Made by a program: the position numbers and the translations under genes. From Saprospiraceae bacterium (GTDB lineage: Bacteria > Bacteroidota > Bacteroidia > Chitinophagales > Saprospiraceae), in the NCBI GenBank assembly GCA_020852155.1, contig JADZBJ010000391.1, forward strand, positions 1 to 11,443: a stretch of 11,443 nt of DNA, given 5' to 3'. The first letter of the stretch is position 1. Every line of letters begins with the position of its first letter. Positions 1 to 7,233 of the stretch are shown here, piece by piece. The notes below the pieces were generated by a model. That model saw nothing but the letters and a program-made list of their open reading frames with translations. It had not been told where the DNA came from and did not search any database.

Positions 1-1113
1 ACCGATTTCCTGTTCGCGATTGCCATTCCGGTTGCCTTCTGTGGAGCCGGTCATCAGTTGAAGGTAGTCAATGATGATCATCTGAATGTCGTGTTGCTGT
101 TTCAGTCGGCGGCACTTCGCCCGGAGTTCAAAAATGTTGATACCGGGGGTGTCGTCAATAAAAATCGGCACTGAATTCAGTCGCTCAACGGTGCTTTGGA
201 GCTGCTGCCATTCGTAGTCTTCCAGTTTGCCATTGCGCAATTTAGTTGCGGGTATTTCCGATTCCATAGAAATCAGACGCTGCACCAATTGCGTGCTGGC
301 CATCTCGAGCGAAAACAAAGCGACTGGTTTCTGGAAATCGCGGGAAGCATTCAGGGCCGTGGCCAATACCATCGAGGTTTTACCCATACCTGGGCGTGCG
401 GCCAGGATAATCAGGTCAGAAGGTTGCCAGCCGGATGTCAGGCGATCAAGGTCGGTGAAGCCGGAGGGGACGCCCGTCAGACCGTCGGATTTTTTGGACA
501 GTTCTTCAATCTGCTTGAGCACTTTACTGCTCAGACTGCCCATACTTTCGTAGCTCTTGCTCAGGTTGTTCTGAGTAATTGCGAACAGGCCCTTTTCGGC
601 GTCATCCAGCAGGTCAAAAACGTCGGTCGTATCCTCAAATGCCTGCCGGATGGTCTTGGTGCTGACGTTAATCAACTCCCGTTGTATATGCTTCTGTGCA
701 ATAATGCGGGCGTGGTATTCAATGTTGGCCGCAGAAGCCACCTTGTTCGTCAGTTCGACTAAATAATAACCGCCGCCAATTTTATCGAGTTCGCCTGCCT
801 TGCGCAGTTCCTCGGTCATGGTCAGCAGGTCAATCGGATGCGACCGTTCGAACAGCCGGATCGCCGCGCGGTAAATCATCTGGTGCGCATCGAGGTAAAA
901 ACTTTCGCTACGCAGAATGTCCATGACCAGTGGCAGCGCTTCGCGGTCAAGCATCAAGGCGCCAAGAACGGCTTCTTCCAGTGGCACAGCCTGCGGCTGC
1001 ACCTTACCGAACAAGAGGTTCGACATGTTGTCGTTAGCCGATTGCGAACGCGTCTTGCGGTTACCGTCAGTCATCGGCGGGCGATTTTGTTTGTCAGGCG
1101 AGCGCTCATTCAT
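1..1113 (-). CDS. dnaB: Replicative DNA helicase DnaB (3' end cut by window edge)
   Basis: DnaB is the hexameric helicase that unwinds DNA at the replication fork and recruits primase. I translated the minus strand from ATG at 1113 and found an open frame of 371 codons to the window edge. The N-terminal primase-interacting domain spans about residues 35-140 and contains PLEEAVLGALMLD-like sequence typical of the family. A linker follows, and the RecA-type ATPase domain begins near residue 214 (GVPSGFTDLDRLTSGW). Walker A is ARPGMGKTS with Lys245 and Thr246. Walker B is MIIIDYLQLM with Asp349. The family is usually about 450-520 residues, so roughly 80-150 C-terminal residues are missing. The start is well fixed: an in-frame TGA lies at 1122-1120, only three codons upstream. 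No clear Shine-Dalgarno sequence is seen. The gene points away from the possible origin at 1179-1580. Confidence 0.97.
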   Translation of the reverse strand, partial: MNERSPDKQNRPPMTDGNRKTRSQSANDNMSNLLFGKVQPQAVPLEEAVLGALMLDREALPLVMDILRSESFYLDAHQMIYRAAIRLFERSHPIDLLTMTEELRKAGELDKIGGGYYLVELTNKVASAANIEYHARIIAQKHIQRELINVSTKTIRQAFEDTTDVFDLLDDAEKGLFAITQNNLSKSYESMGSLSSKVLKQIEELSKKSDGLTGVPSGFTDLDRLTSGWQPSDLIILAARPGMGKTSMVLATALNASRDFQKPVALFSLEMASTQLVQRLISMESEIPATKLRNGKLEDYEWQQLQSTVERLNSVPIFIDDTPGINIFELRAKCRRLKQQHDIQMIIIDYLQLMTGSTEGNRNGNREQEIG

Positions 1114-1295
1114 AGCAAATCATGGAGGGTTCCTGGGCTGTTTAATATTGGGGAAAGGTTTTAAGTGCAAACTTAATTTAATACACACGTTTATTCACTT
1201 TATAAACAATCCGTGTAGCCCGATAATGTGGAAAACTCTGTATTGCAATGTGAGTAAGTGGAAAACTTATGTCATTTATCAACATTGTCAGTGTG

Positions 1296-1304
1296 TTATC
1301 CACA
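1296..1304 (+). promoter_or_regulatory. Perfect DnaA box TTATCCACA
   Basis: The sequence is identical to the high-affinity bacterial DnaA box. TTATCAACA, one mismatch away, lies on the same strand 20 bp upstream, about two helical turns, which is a usual phasing for cooperative DnaA binding. It lies 183 bp upstream of the dnaB start codon. Confidence 0.65.
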
Positions 1305-1490
1305 GGTTTTGGGTGGTGAAAATAACCCCAGGTCGGGCCGTGTAGAAAAGATTTATCTGTTTGATCACTAAGCATTTAAGCCTTTCGTGTCCGGGTTTAA
1401 TGGGCGATTTAAAAGTGAACTTTATACCTCGGCAAGGTTATTTGAAAGTTAATTTTCAACAGTGCATAAGTTTTAACGAAGTAAAATTAA

Positions 1491-1580
1491 GCAATATTTT
1501 TAAAATGAATTGTTTTAAATTTTTGTCTAAATTTCTGAAGGGTGTTTTAAATCATTTTTAAACAAAAAAAATAATGCATT
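1491..1580. other. AT-rich block, possible DNA unwinding element
   Basis: Ninety bases at about 18% GC by direct count, made largely of T and A runs, with an exact 10-bp direct repeat (TGTTTTAAAT) spaced 32 bp apart. The surrounding coding DNA is near 50% GC. It lies about 190 bp from the nearest strong DnaA-box-like site, farther than in many characterised origins, so its role as a melting region is only suggested. Confidence 0.4.
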
Positions 1581-1833
1581 TACCGTATTCTGAAATAAAG
1601 TGCCGAATACTCAAAAAACATCACACTTGAAGAATAAATGAGCCTTGCCTGGCATCCATTCGGCTACCGCGAATTTTCAGGAAATGATACATATTTACTA
1701 GAATTCTCGTCTGTTTTGGGTGTTAATAACCGTCCTTCTGTACCTGCTCGTTGATGTTTCAAGCGCCAACGCAAAATAGACGAAACGAACCGTGCCTGTA
1801 AATCCTTGAAAATCAGTAAAATTCCAGAGAACC

Positions 1834-1915
1834 TTGAGCGGTTGTTTAAATTTCCCTGCTGAATTCAAAAAGATGCCTTTTTGAGCCAGTGAGGGAATTT
1901 TAAACAACCTCTCAA
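1834..1915. repeat. 82-bp inverted repeat with nested hairpin
   Basis: The 24-bp arms at 1834-1857 and 1892-1915 pair at 22 of 24 positions; their common core is GGTTGTTTAAA. The 34-bp spacer contains a second, perfect hairpin: TCAAAAAG (1865-1872), loop ATGC, CTTTTTGA (1877-1884). No transposase or target-site duplication is visible. It could be a small non-autonomous mobile element or a structured or regulatory element 10 bp upstream of the -7 promoter motif of the OstA-like gene. The rest of 1581-2003 shows nothing else I can name. Confidence 0.75.
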
Positions 1916-1924
1916 ATCCGGGTT

Positions 1925-1932
1925 TACCTTTG
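1925..1932 (+). promoter_or_regulatory. Promoter -7 element TACCTTTG for the OstA-like gene
   Basis: TACCTTTG fits the Bacteroidota -7 consensus TAnnTTTG exactly and is followed by GCGCC. It predicts a transcript start near 1939 and a leader of about 65 nt before the ATG at 2004. No good -33 TTTG is present at the expected spacing, because that position falls in the right arm of the inverted repeat. Confidence 0.5.
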
Positions 1933-2003
1933 CGCCCCTGTGCGGACGAAAACAGGATGAATTTCGTTTTCGTATTTCAACATTCTTTTTCCCATTTCAG
2001 TCC

Positions 2004-3857
2004 ATGAATGGCATCAAAATGCCCCTTGTCAGGTATCAACTCGTTTTCCTAATTGCCCTGTGCGTCATTGCGCCAGCGTACAACCTGTTGGCGCAGACAC
2101 CCGCCGCTAACGGTGCAATTCAACAGGATACGCAAAAACTCAAAATCGAAACAGCCCTGCTGATCGAGAATTTCCGGCGTAATAACCGCGACATGCAAAA
2201 ACTGAGCGGCAACGTTCGCCTGCGTCAGGAAGACATTCTGGTGTATTGCGATACGGCCACCATGGATCAGGATTTTGCCATCCTGAAAGGCAACGTCGTG
2301 CTGGCGCAAGGGGATACGGTGAAGGTTTTCGCCGACTCGTGCCACTACAATGCCGCCACGAAAATCAGCGACCTGTTCAAAAATGTGGTGCTGGTGAACG
2401 GTCGCCAACAACTGTTCACCGAAGTGCTGCGCTATGACCTGGGTAATAAAATTGCCACGTACCATCAGGGCGCGACCATGACCAACGGAAAAAGCCAGTT
2501 GAAAAGCCGCCACGGTTACTACCACGTCAATCAAAAGGAGGTGTATTTCAAAGGTGATGTGCTGGCCACCGACCCCGACTTCACGATGCGCACCGACACC
2601 ATGACCTTCAACACGGAGTCGCAGATGGTGCGTTTTGTAGCGCCCACGCTCATTACACAGCGCGACTCCAAGATTTACGCTGAAGGCGGGTTTTATGACA
2701 TTGAAAATCAATTTGCCGAATTCGATGTCAACCCGCAATATGAAAAGGAAGGACAACGCGGTCGTGCCAAAAAAATGCGCTACGAAGGCGTTTCGCGAAC
2801 ATACACGCTGGAGGGCGACGCGCACATCGAAAACATTGAAAAAGGAGAAGTGGCCGATGCCGATGTGATCCGATACAACGACAACACCGAAAAAACCGTG
2901 CTGCGCGGCAATGCGCACTTCCGCGACAGCCTGCGCGACATACGCGGTGAGGAAATTCAGTACGACAGCCGCAACAAAAACTACCAGTTGTCGGGCCGCG
3001 GCATCGTACAGGATGGCAGCAACCTGATTGAGGCAGATTCGCTGTTTTTTAATGACGTGCTCGGTGCCGGTCAGGCGCAAGGCAATGTCATCTGGGTGGA
3101 TACGGCCAGCGACTACACCGTCGAGGCGTTCCGTATGGATTACAACCAAAAAACAGAATATCTCTACGCATACGGCGGACTGGGCACCGGCGCTGGCGGT
3201 CGGCCGATGATGAAAAGCCTGATTGACCGCGATACGCTGTACATGAGCGCCGACACGCTCACATCGTTCAAACCGGATTCCCTTTCAGATGTGCGCAAAC
3301 TGCTGGCCTATCACGATGTGCGCATTTTCAAGCGCGATCTGCAAGGCGTATGTGATTCGTTGGTGTTCAGCAGCGCCGATTCTATTTTTCGTTTTTATAA
3401 AATTAAAAGCATGCCGCTGATCTGGTCGGATACCTCACAGTTTTCAGCCGACACGATGTGGATGCTTTTGAGAAACAAAAAAATGGACAGGATATGGCTG
3501 CGGCAAAACACGTTCGTCGCCAACTCGGAAGACGGGGTGATGTTTAACCAAATAAAAGGGCGACATAATACGGTGTATTTCCGCGACGACAAGGTGCGCG
3601 AAATGAAGGTAGATGGCAACGCCGAAGCTTTGTATTATGCCCTGGATGAAAAGAAAGCCTATATCGGGGTGAACGAAACGACCTGTTCGGAAATGCGCCT
3701 GTTTTTCGATAATAATCAGGTGCAAAGCATCAAATTTTATCAGGAACCTGTGGGTAAATTCATCCCAATGAAAAAGGCAGGCACGCAAAACAAGGCGCTT
3801 GATGGATTTTTCTGGGAAACAAAACGCCGACCGCGTTCCATTTTGGATTTGCGGTGA
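2004..3857 (+). CDS. OstA-like/LptA-family lipopolysaccharide transport protein
   Basis: LptA/OstA-domain proteins form the periplasmic beta-jellyroll bridge that carries lipopolysaccharide to the outer membrane. The 617-residue product starts with a signal peptide (hydrophobic residues 11-27, likely cleavage after LLA at residue 30). It then shows repeated OstA-type strands, with the classic pattern of LSGNVRLRQEDILVYCD (68-83), LKGNVVLAQGDTVKVFAD (94-111) and further copies near 267-345 (LEGDAHIENIEKGEVADAD, LRGNAHFRDS, LSGRGIVQDGSNLIEAD). The C-terminal part (553-588) has the GVNETTCSEMRLFF...FYQEPVGKFIPMKK arrangement that I associate with Bacteroidota OstA-like proteins. It is much longer than E. 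coli LptA (about 185 residues). Met6 at 2019 is an alternative start; I kept the first ATG because the signal peptide works with either. It is monocistronic here and convergent with mutL. The fold assignment is strong; its exact place in the Lpt machinery is inferred. Confidence 0.88.
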   Translation: MNGIKMPLVRYQLVFLIALCVIAPAYNLLAQTPAANGAIQQDTQKLKIETALLIENFRRNNRDMQKLSGNVRLRQEDILVYCDTATMDQDFAILKGNVVLAQGDTVKVFADSCHYNAATKISDLFKNVVLVNGRQQLFTEVLRYDLGNKIATYHQGATMTNGKSQLKSRHGYYHVNQKEVYFKGDVLATDPDFTMRTDTMTFNTESQMVRFVAPTLITQRDSKIYAEGGFYDIENQFAEFDVNPQYEKEGQRGRAKKMRYEGVSRTYTLEGDAHIENIEKGEVADADVIRYNDNTEKTVLRGNAHFRDSLRDIRGEEIQYDSRNKNYQLSGRGIVQDGSNLIEADSLFFNDVLGAGQAQGNVIWVDTASDYTVEAFRMDYNQKTEYLYAYGGLGTGAGGRPMMKSLIDRDTLYMSADTLTSFKPDSLSDVRKLLAYHDVRIFKRDLQGVCDSLVFSSADSIFRFYKIKSMPLIWSDTSQFSADTMWMLLRNKKMDRIWLRQNTFVANSEDGVMFNQIKGRHNTVYFRDDKVREMKVDGNAEALYYALDEKKAYIGVNETTCSEMRLFFDNNQVQSIKFYQEPVGKFIPMKKAGTQNKALDGFFWETKRRPRSILDLR

Positions 3858-3866
3858 CGGGTACGC

Positions 3867-3991
3867 CGTAGCTGCCAGCCTTGCGCTGGCCTATGTAACG
3901 ACGGGCGCGGCGCAATGAAACAACGGGCGCGACCGCCTTGTAAAACATCATGCCCGTCGTAGCATGGGCCAGCGCAAGGCTGGCAGCTACG
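3867..3991. repeat. 125-bp inverted repeat between convergent genes
   Basis: The 40-bp arms at 3867-3906 and 3952-3991 pair at 37 of 40 positions. The outer 25 bp, starting CGTAGCTGCCAGCC, are perfect. The 45-nt spacer repeats ACGGGCGCG from the left arm. The element begins 9 bp after the OstA-like stop codon, and its right arm covers the mutL stop codon (3989-3987) and two bases of the last Ser codon. It can form a strong hairpin in either transcript and so may act as a two-way terminator, though it lacks a clear U-run. No transposase is present. Confidence 0.85.
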
Positions 3992-5939
3992 ATAGTCGTT
4001 TTTGAATTTCATCCAGCCCGAACGTGACGAACGTCTTTTTCCCAAACGGACTGGCATATGGCATTTCACAGGCGAACAAACCATCAATCAGGTCTTGCAT
4101 TTCCGTGATGGACAGCGGTTGCCCGCGCCGAACGGCGGCACTGCGCGCCATAGCCCTGGCCAGGTTTTGCTCTGAATTGAGCGACAAATCCAGCTGGTTT
4201 TTGTACTGAAACAACAGTTTTTCCAGCCATTTTTCTTCAGAAATATTGGAAGCGGTCAATTCTGCCGGAATGCCATGCACGACAAAGGCGTTACCGCCAA
4301 ATTCAGCGATTTCAAAGCCGAGACGATTGACTTCATCCAGAATATCGCGCAACAAAACGGCGTCTGCCGGAGGTAGTTCGAGCGTGCGCGGGAACAACAC
4401 TTTTTGCGTGGGCATGGGTTGTTTGCCCAGCGCGCCGAGGTAGCGTTCGAATAAAATTCGCTCGCTGGCGGCCTGCTGATCTATCAACAAAAAACCCGAC
4501 TTGATATGGCTGACGATGTATTGCAGGTGAATCTGGTAAGGCTCCTTCTGCCCTTTTGAAAAACTGGATTCGGCATCGTCCATTTCAATGGTCGTCGCAG
4601 CGGTTGAGGAGGGTTGTACAACGGGCGGCGCGACTTCTTCGCGTTCGATGATGAGCGATTGACCTAAAATCTGTTCCAGCGCAGCGACGGTTTCATCCTC
4701 GGTTCGCTCAACAGGTTGCGGCGTTGGCGTGGCTGGCGCCAGGTCGAGATTTTCATAAAGCCGCTGCCAGTTGCGCAGGTTGCTGGCATGACGCTGGTCG
4801 GGATCAGGCGACGTGTTTTCACGTGATTTCCCGCTGCCACCCAGTTTGTAATCGCCCACGGATGTCGGCGGTGCAGGGTTGGACGACGGCGTACGAACTG
4901 GCTGTGCTGAAAAAGCAGGCTCCTGTTCAAAATCCAGCATTGGCGTGACGTTATGGCTGCCCAAAGCATGCCGAACACTGACTTTCAGGTAGTTGTACAC
5001 CAATTTTTCGTCGTCGAATTTGATTTCCTGCTTGGTCGGGTGCACATTGATGTCAATGCGCGATGGCTCGATTTCCAGAAAAAGCACAAACAACGGATAC
5101 GTGTCGGCGGGCAATAACTCTTCATAAGCCGACACGACGGCATGTTGCAGGTAGGCGCTTTTGATGAAGCGTTTATTGACAAAGAAAAACTGTTCGCCCC
5201 TCGATTTTTTAAAATAATCAGGCTTGCCCACAAAGCCGCTGATGGTGAGGATGTCCGTGTCTTGCTGGACAGGCACTAATTTTTTATTGACGGCATCGCC
5301 GAAAATTTTGACAATGCGCTGCCGCAAATTGCCTGCGGGCAGGTGAAAAAGTTCCTGATCGTTGTGGTGAAGGCTAAAAAACAAATCCGGATGCGCCATC
5401 GCAATACGCTGAAACTCATCCATGATGTGGCGCATTTCGACAGGGTCGGCTTTCAGGAAATTCCGGCGCGCCGGTACGTTGAAAAACAGGTTTTTTACGG
5501 CAATAGACGTGCCCTGCGGTGTCTGGCAAGGTTCCTGAATGCGTACAGCGGAGTCTTCGATCAGGATGCGCGTACCCAGTTCGTCCATCATGCGCCGGGT
5601 TTTTAATTCGACCTGCGCGACTGCGGCGATGGAAGCCAGCGCTTCGCCCCTGAAGCCCATTGTTTGCAGGGCGAACAGGTCTTTTGATTCCCGTATTTTG
5701 GAGGTAGCGTGTCGTTCGAAACTCATGCGGGCGTCCGTTTCAGACATGCCGCAGCCGTTATCAATGACCTGAATGAGCGTTTTACCCGCGTCGCGCACGA
5801 TCAGTTGCAGTCGTGTGGCTCCGGCGTCAATGGCGTTTTCCATCAACTCCTTGACCACCGATGCCGGGCGCTGGACCACCTCGCCGGCCGCAATCTGGTT
5901 GGCTACGCTTTCGGGCAGTAATTGGATGACATCAATCAT
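3987..5939 (-). CDS. mutL: DNA mismatch repair protein MutL
   Basis: MutL is the GHKL ATPase that couples MutS mismatch recognition to strand incision and removal. The 650-residue length is normal. The N-terminal ATPase motifs are intact: KELMENAIDAG (30-40; catalytic Glu34, Mg-binding Asn35), DNGCG (60-64), RHATSK (76-81) and GFRGEAL (95-101). The transducer domain runs to about 325 (NVHPTKQEIKF 298-308). A Pro/Ser-rich linker covers about 340-460, and a C-terminal dimerisation domain starts near 465. QKVLFP (512-517) fits the sliding-clamp-binding motif. The endonuclease signature is changed: DQQAASERILFE (487-498) has Gln for His, ARSAAVRRG (598-606) lacks the usual Cys, and SPFGKK replaces the terminal CPHGRP-type motif. 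The ATG at 5939 is the only start compatible with the conserved N-terminus. The 3' end overlaps the inverted repeat at 3867-3991. Confidence 0.96.
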   Translation of the reverse strand: MIDVIQLLPESVANQIAAGEVVQRPASVVKELMENAIDAGATRLQLIVRDAGKTLIQVIDNGCGMSETDARMSFERHATSKIRESKDLFALQTMGFRGEALASIAAVAQVELKTRRMMDELGTRILIEDSAVRIQEPCQTPQGTSIAVKNLFFNVPARRNFLKADPVEMRHIMDEFQRIAMAHPDLFFSLHHNDQELFHLPAGNLRQRIVKIFGDAVNKKLVPVQQDTDILTISGFVGKPDYFKKSRGEQFFFVNKRFIKSAYLQHAVVSAYEELLPADTYPLFVLFLEIEPSRIDINVHPTKQEIKFDDEKLVYNYLKVSVRHALGSHNVTPMLDFEQEPAFSAQPVRTPSSNPAPPTSVGDYKLGGSGKSRENTSPDPDQRHASNLRNWQRLYENLDLAPATPTPQPVERTEDETVAALEQILGQSLIIEREEVAPPVVQPSSTAATTIEMDDAESSFSKGQKEPYQIHLQYIVSHIKSGFLLIDQQAASERILFERYLGALGKQPMPTQKVLFPRTLELPPADAVLLRDILDEVNRLGFEIAEFGGNAFVVHGIPAELTASNISEEKWLEKLLFQYKNQLDLSLNSEQNLARAMARSAAVRRGQPLSITEMQDLIDGLFACEMPYASPFGKKTFVTFGLDEIQKRLS

Positions 5940-5946
5940 ATTGGTG

Positions 5947-5954
5947 CGAAGATA
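5947..5954 (-). promoter_or_regulatory. Possible mutL -7 promoter element (TATCTTCG)
   Basis: Read on the minus strand, TATCTTCG differs from the Bacteroidota TAnnTTTG consensus at one base and is followed by CACC. It sits 8 bp before the mutL ATG, so transcription would start almost at the start codon and give a leaderless mRNA. The repeat array begins only about 3 bp farther upstream, so any -33 element lies within repeats. Confidence 0.35.
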
Positions 5955-5956
5955 CG

Positions 5957-6135
5957 AACGCGGATCACGCGGATGTACACGGATTTACGCGGATACGCGG
6001 ATAACGCGGATTTTTTTTGATGTAGCGGAGACGCGGATTTCGCGGATTTTTTTGATCTACGCGGATTTTCTTCGTGTTTCTTAGTGCCTTCGTGGTGAAA
6101 ACGCGGATAACGCGGATTTTTTTTGATGTACGCAG
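5957..6135. repeat. ACGCGGAT-type degenerate repeat array between mutL and lpxD
   Basis: About a dozen copies or near-copies of (A)CGCGGAT fill this stretch, joined by short TTTACG, ATAACG or poly-T linkers. One 30-bp block (ACGCGGATAACGCGGA, then eight T, then GATGTA) occurs identically at 5995-6024 and 6101-6130. Between these copies, 6070-6100 holds an unrelated-looking CTTCGTG...CCTTCGTGGTGAAA segment that resembles another dispersed repeat type I have seen in many bacterial genomes. Unit lengths are irregular and there are no spacers of constant size, so this is not CRISPR. It makes up most of the 341-bp gap between the two divergent genes. Confidence 0.8.
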
Positions 6136-6163
6136 ATTTTCATTCATCATCCTTTGTAGTAAA

Positions 6164-6196
6164 AATCGAATCAATCGGATTTAATCGAATCAATCG
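6164..6196. repeat. Two-copy tandem repeat AATCGAATCAATCG
   Basis: Exact 14-bp copies lie at 6164-6177 and 6183-6196 with a 19-bp period. Their sequence differs from the ACGCGGAT array just upstream, so this is a separate small repeat. It ends 16 bp before the -33 element proposed for lpxD. Confidence 0.7.
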
Positions 6197-6211
6197 AACC
6201 AATTAAATGGT

Positions 6212-6241
6212 TTTGCCAAAAAGAATATTATCGGAACTTTG
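6212..6241 (+). promoter_or_regulatory. lpxD promoter (TTTG, 18 bp, GAACTTTG)
   Basis: TTTG at 6212-6215 and GAACTTTG at 6234-6241 are separated by 18 bp. This is close to the Bacteroidota -33/-7 architecture (TTTG, about 19 bp, TAnnTTTG), with one mismatch in the -7 element. The predicted start near 6248 gives a leader of about 33 nt before the ATG at 6281. Confidence 0.55.
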
Positions 6242-6280
6242 CGCGATGGTCGCGGCACTTACCCGACCGCTTGATTTTTC

Positions 6281-7225
6281 ATGAAATTTCCGCAACCCAT
6301 CCCTGTCCGCGAACTGGCGCGACGTTTTGACGCCCGCATTATCGGCGACGATACCCTTGTTGCCACTGGCATCAATGAAATTCATAAAGTAGAAGCAGGC
6401 GATGTGGCCTTTTCGGATGTCAAAAAATATTTTGATAAAACCCTGCAAAGCGCAGCAACGGTCATCTTGTTGAATGAAGAAGCGGAATGCCCGCCGGGCA
6501 AGGTGATTTTGCTGGTGAAAAATCCTTTCGAGGTTTACGATGCGCTGGTGGCTGAATATCGCCCCATCACCCCTTTGCGGAATGCCATTCACCACGAAGC
6601 GGACATTCATCCGACGGCCATCATTGAGCCGGGTGTGATCATTGCCAACCATGTGCGCATTGGCGCTGGTACGCGCATTGGCGCGAATGCCTTTATCGGC
6701 GAATACACCACCGTCGGCGAGGATTGCGTCATTGGCCCCGGAGCGATCATCGGTTCGGATGCTTTTTACTTCAAAAAACAGTCGGGTGGCGCTTTCCAAA
6801 AATGGCACAGCGGCGGTGGGGTCATCATCCACGACCGCGTTGATATCGGCGCTGGCTGCACCATCAACAAAGGCGTAAGCGGCGATACGATCATCGGCGA
6901 AGGCAGTAAATTAGACTGCCAGATACATATCGGACACGGAGCAGTAATTGGCAAAAACTGCCTGTTTGCTGCACAAGTGGGCATCGGTGGCAAAACAATC
7001 GTCGAAGACAATGTCGTGCTGTATGGTCAGGTGGGTATTGCTCAGGCACTGCACATCGGACAAGGCGCTGTGGTGCTGGCCAAAAGCGGCGTATCAAAAT
7101 CGCTGCCGGGCGGCAAAACTTATTTCGGTATTCCGGCAGAAGAAGTTCGCGAAAAATACCGCGAACTGGCAGCCCTGCGGCAACTGCCCGGCTTGCTGGC
7201 TTCGCTGGCGAAAGGTAAAGTTTGA
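6281..7225 (+). CDS. lpxD: LpxD-like UDP-3-O-acylglucosamine N-acyltransferase
   Basis: LpxD transfers a 3-hydroxyacyl chain from acyl carrier protein to UDP-3-O-acylglucosamine in the third step of lipid A synthesis, in the cytoplasm. The 314-residue product has an LpxD-type N-terminal domain (about 5-100; GDVAFSDVKKYFDK at 40-53), then a left-handed beta-helix of hexapeptide repeats (about 108-285; for example IGAGTRIGANAFIG), then a short charged helix. His219 in CQIHIGHGAVIG aligns with the catalytic His of the E. coli QIAHNVVIG segment. The environment is unusual: GHG replaces AHN, and GSDAFYFKKQSGG replaces the usual GADGFGF region. It stands alone rather than beside lpxC/fabZ or lpxA. 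It may therefore be a second, divergent LpxD paralogue or an acyltransferase for another nucleotide sugar. The family is secure; the substrate is less so. Confidence 0.8.
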   Translation: MKFPQPIPVRELARRFDARIIGDDTLVATGINEIHKVEAGDVAFSDVKKYFDKTLQSAATVILLNEEAECPPGKVILLVKNPFEVYDALVAEYRPITPLRNAIHHEADIHPTAIIEPGVIIANHVRIGAGTRIGANAFIGEYTTVGEDCVIGPGAIIGSDAFYFKKQSGGAFQKWHSGGGVIIHDRVDIGAGCTINKGVSGDTIIGEGSKLDCQIHIGHGAVIGKNCLFAAQVGIGGKTIVEDNVVLYGQVGIAQALHIGQGAVVLAKSGVSKSLPGGKTYFGIPAEEVREKYRELAALRQLPGLLASLAKGKV

Positions 7226-7233
7226 TGTTTAAA

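Larger units (their letters stand above)
1179..1580. other. Candidate replication origin (oriC) or DnaA-binding locus
   Basis: This is part of an 890-bp stretch with no credible gene. Between 1179 and 1304 lie eight 9-mers matching TTATNCACA exactly or with one mismatch: TAATACACA 1179-1187, TTATTCACT 1191-1199, TTATAAACA 1200-1208, TTTTCCACA (minus) 1227-1235, TTACTCACA (minus) 1249-1257, TTATCAACA 1276-1284 and the perfect TTATCCACA 1296-1304, with a weaker TTTTCCACT (minus) at 1257-1265. A further TTATGCACT (minus) lies at 1461-1469. Bases 1491-1580 are about 18% GC by my count and carry the direct repeat TGTTTTAAAT at 1511-1520 and 1543-1552, as expected of an unwinding element. The flanking genes dnaB and the OstA-like gene diverge from it. 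The DnaA box consensus is established; the origin assignment is inference. The boxes could instead let DnaA control dnaB or titrate DnaA. Confidence 0.5.

Noticed and set aside
1361..1561. A 66-codon plus-strand frame across the AT-rich block
   Set aside because: The translation is Lys/Phe/Asn-rich as expected from AT-rich non-coding DNA, and it lies within the possible origin.
1698..1907. A 69-codon minus-strand frame in the gene-free stretch
   Set aside because: It starts inside the inverted repeat at 1834-1915, has no recognisable domain or initiation signal, and its composition does not look coding. A decayed gene cannot be excluded, but nothing supports one.
2049..3149. A 366-codon open frame antisense to the OstA-like gene
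   Set aside because: It lies wholly within a gene with a clear signal peptide and OstA repeats. Its translation is low-complexity Val/His/Ala-rich text with no recognisable domain, typical of a codon-bias shadow.
3867..3991. Insertion sequence
   Set aside because: No transposase frame lies between the arms (the spacer is 45 bp) and no flanking duplication is evident, so it is called only an inverted repeat.
5957..6135. CRISPR array
   Set aside because: Repeat units are very short (about 8 bp), unevenly spaced and without unique constant-length spacers; no cas genes are nearby.
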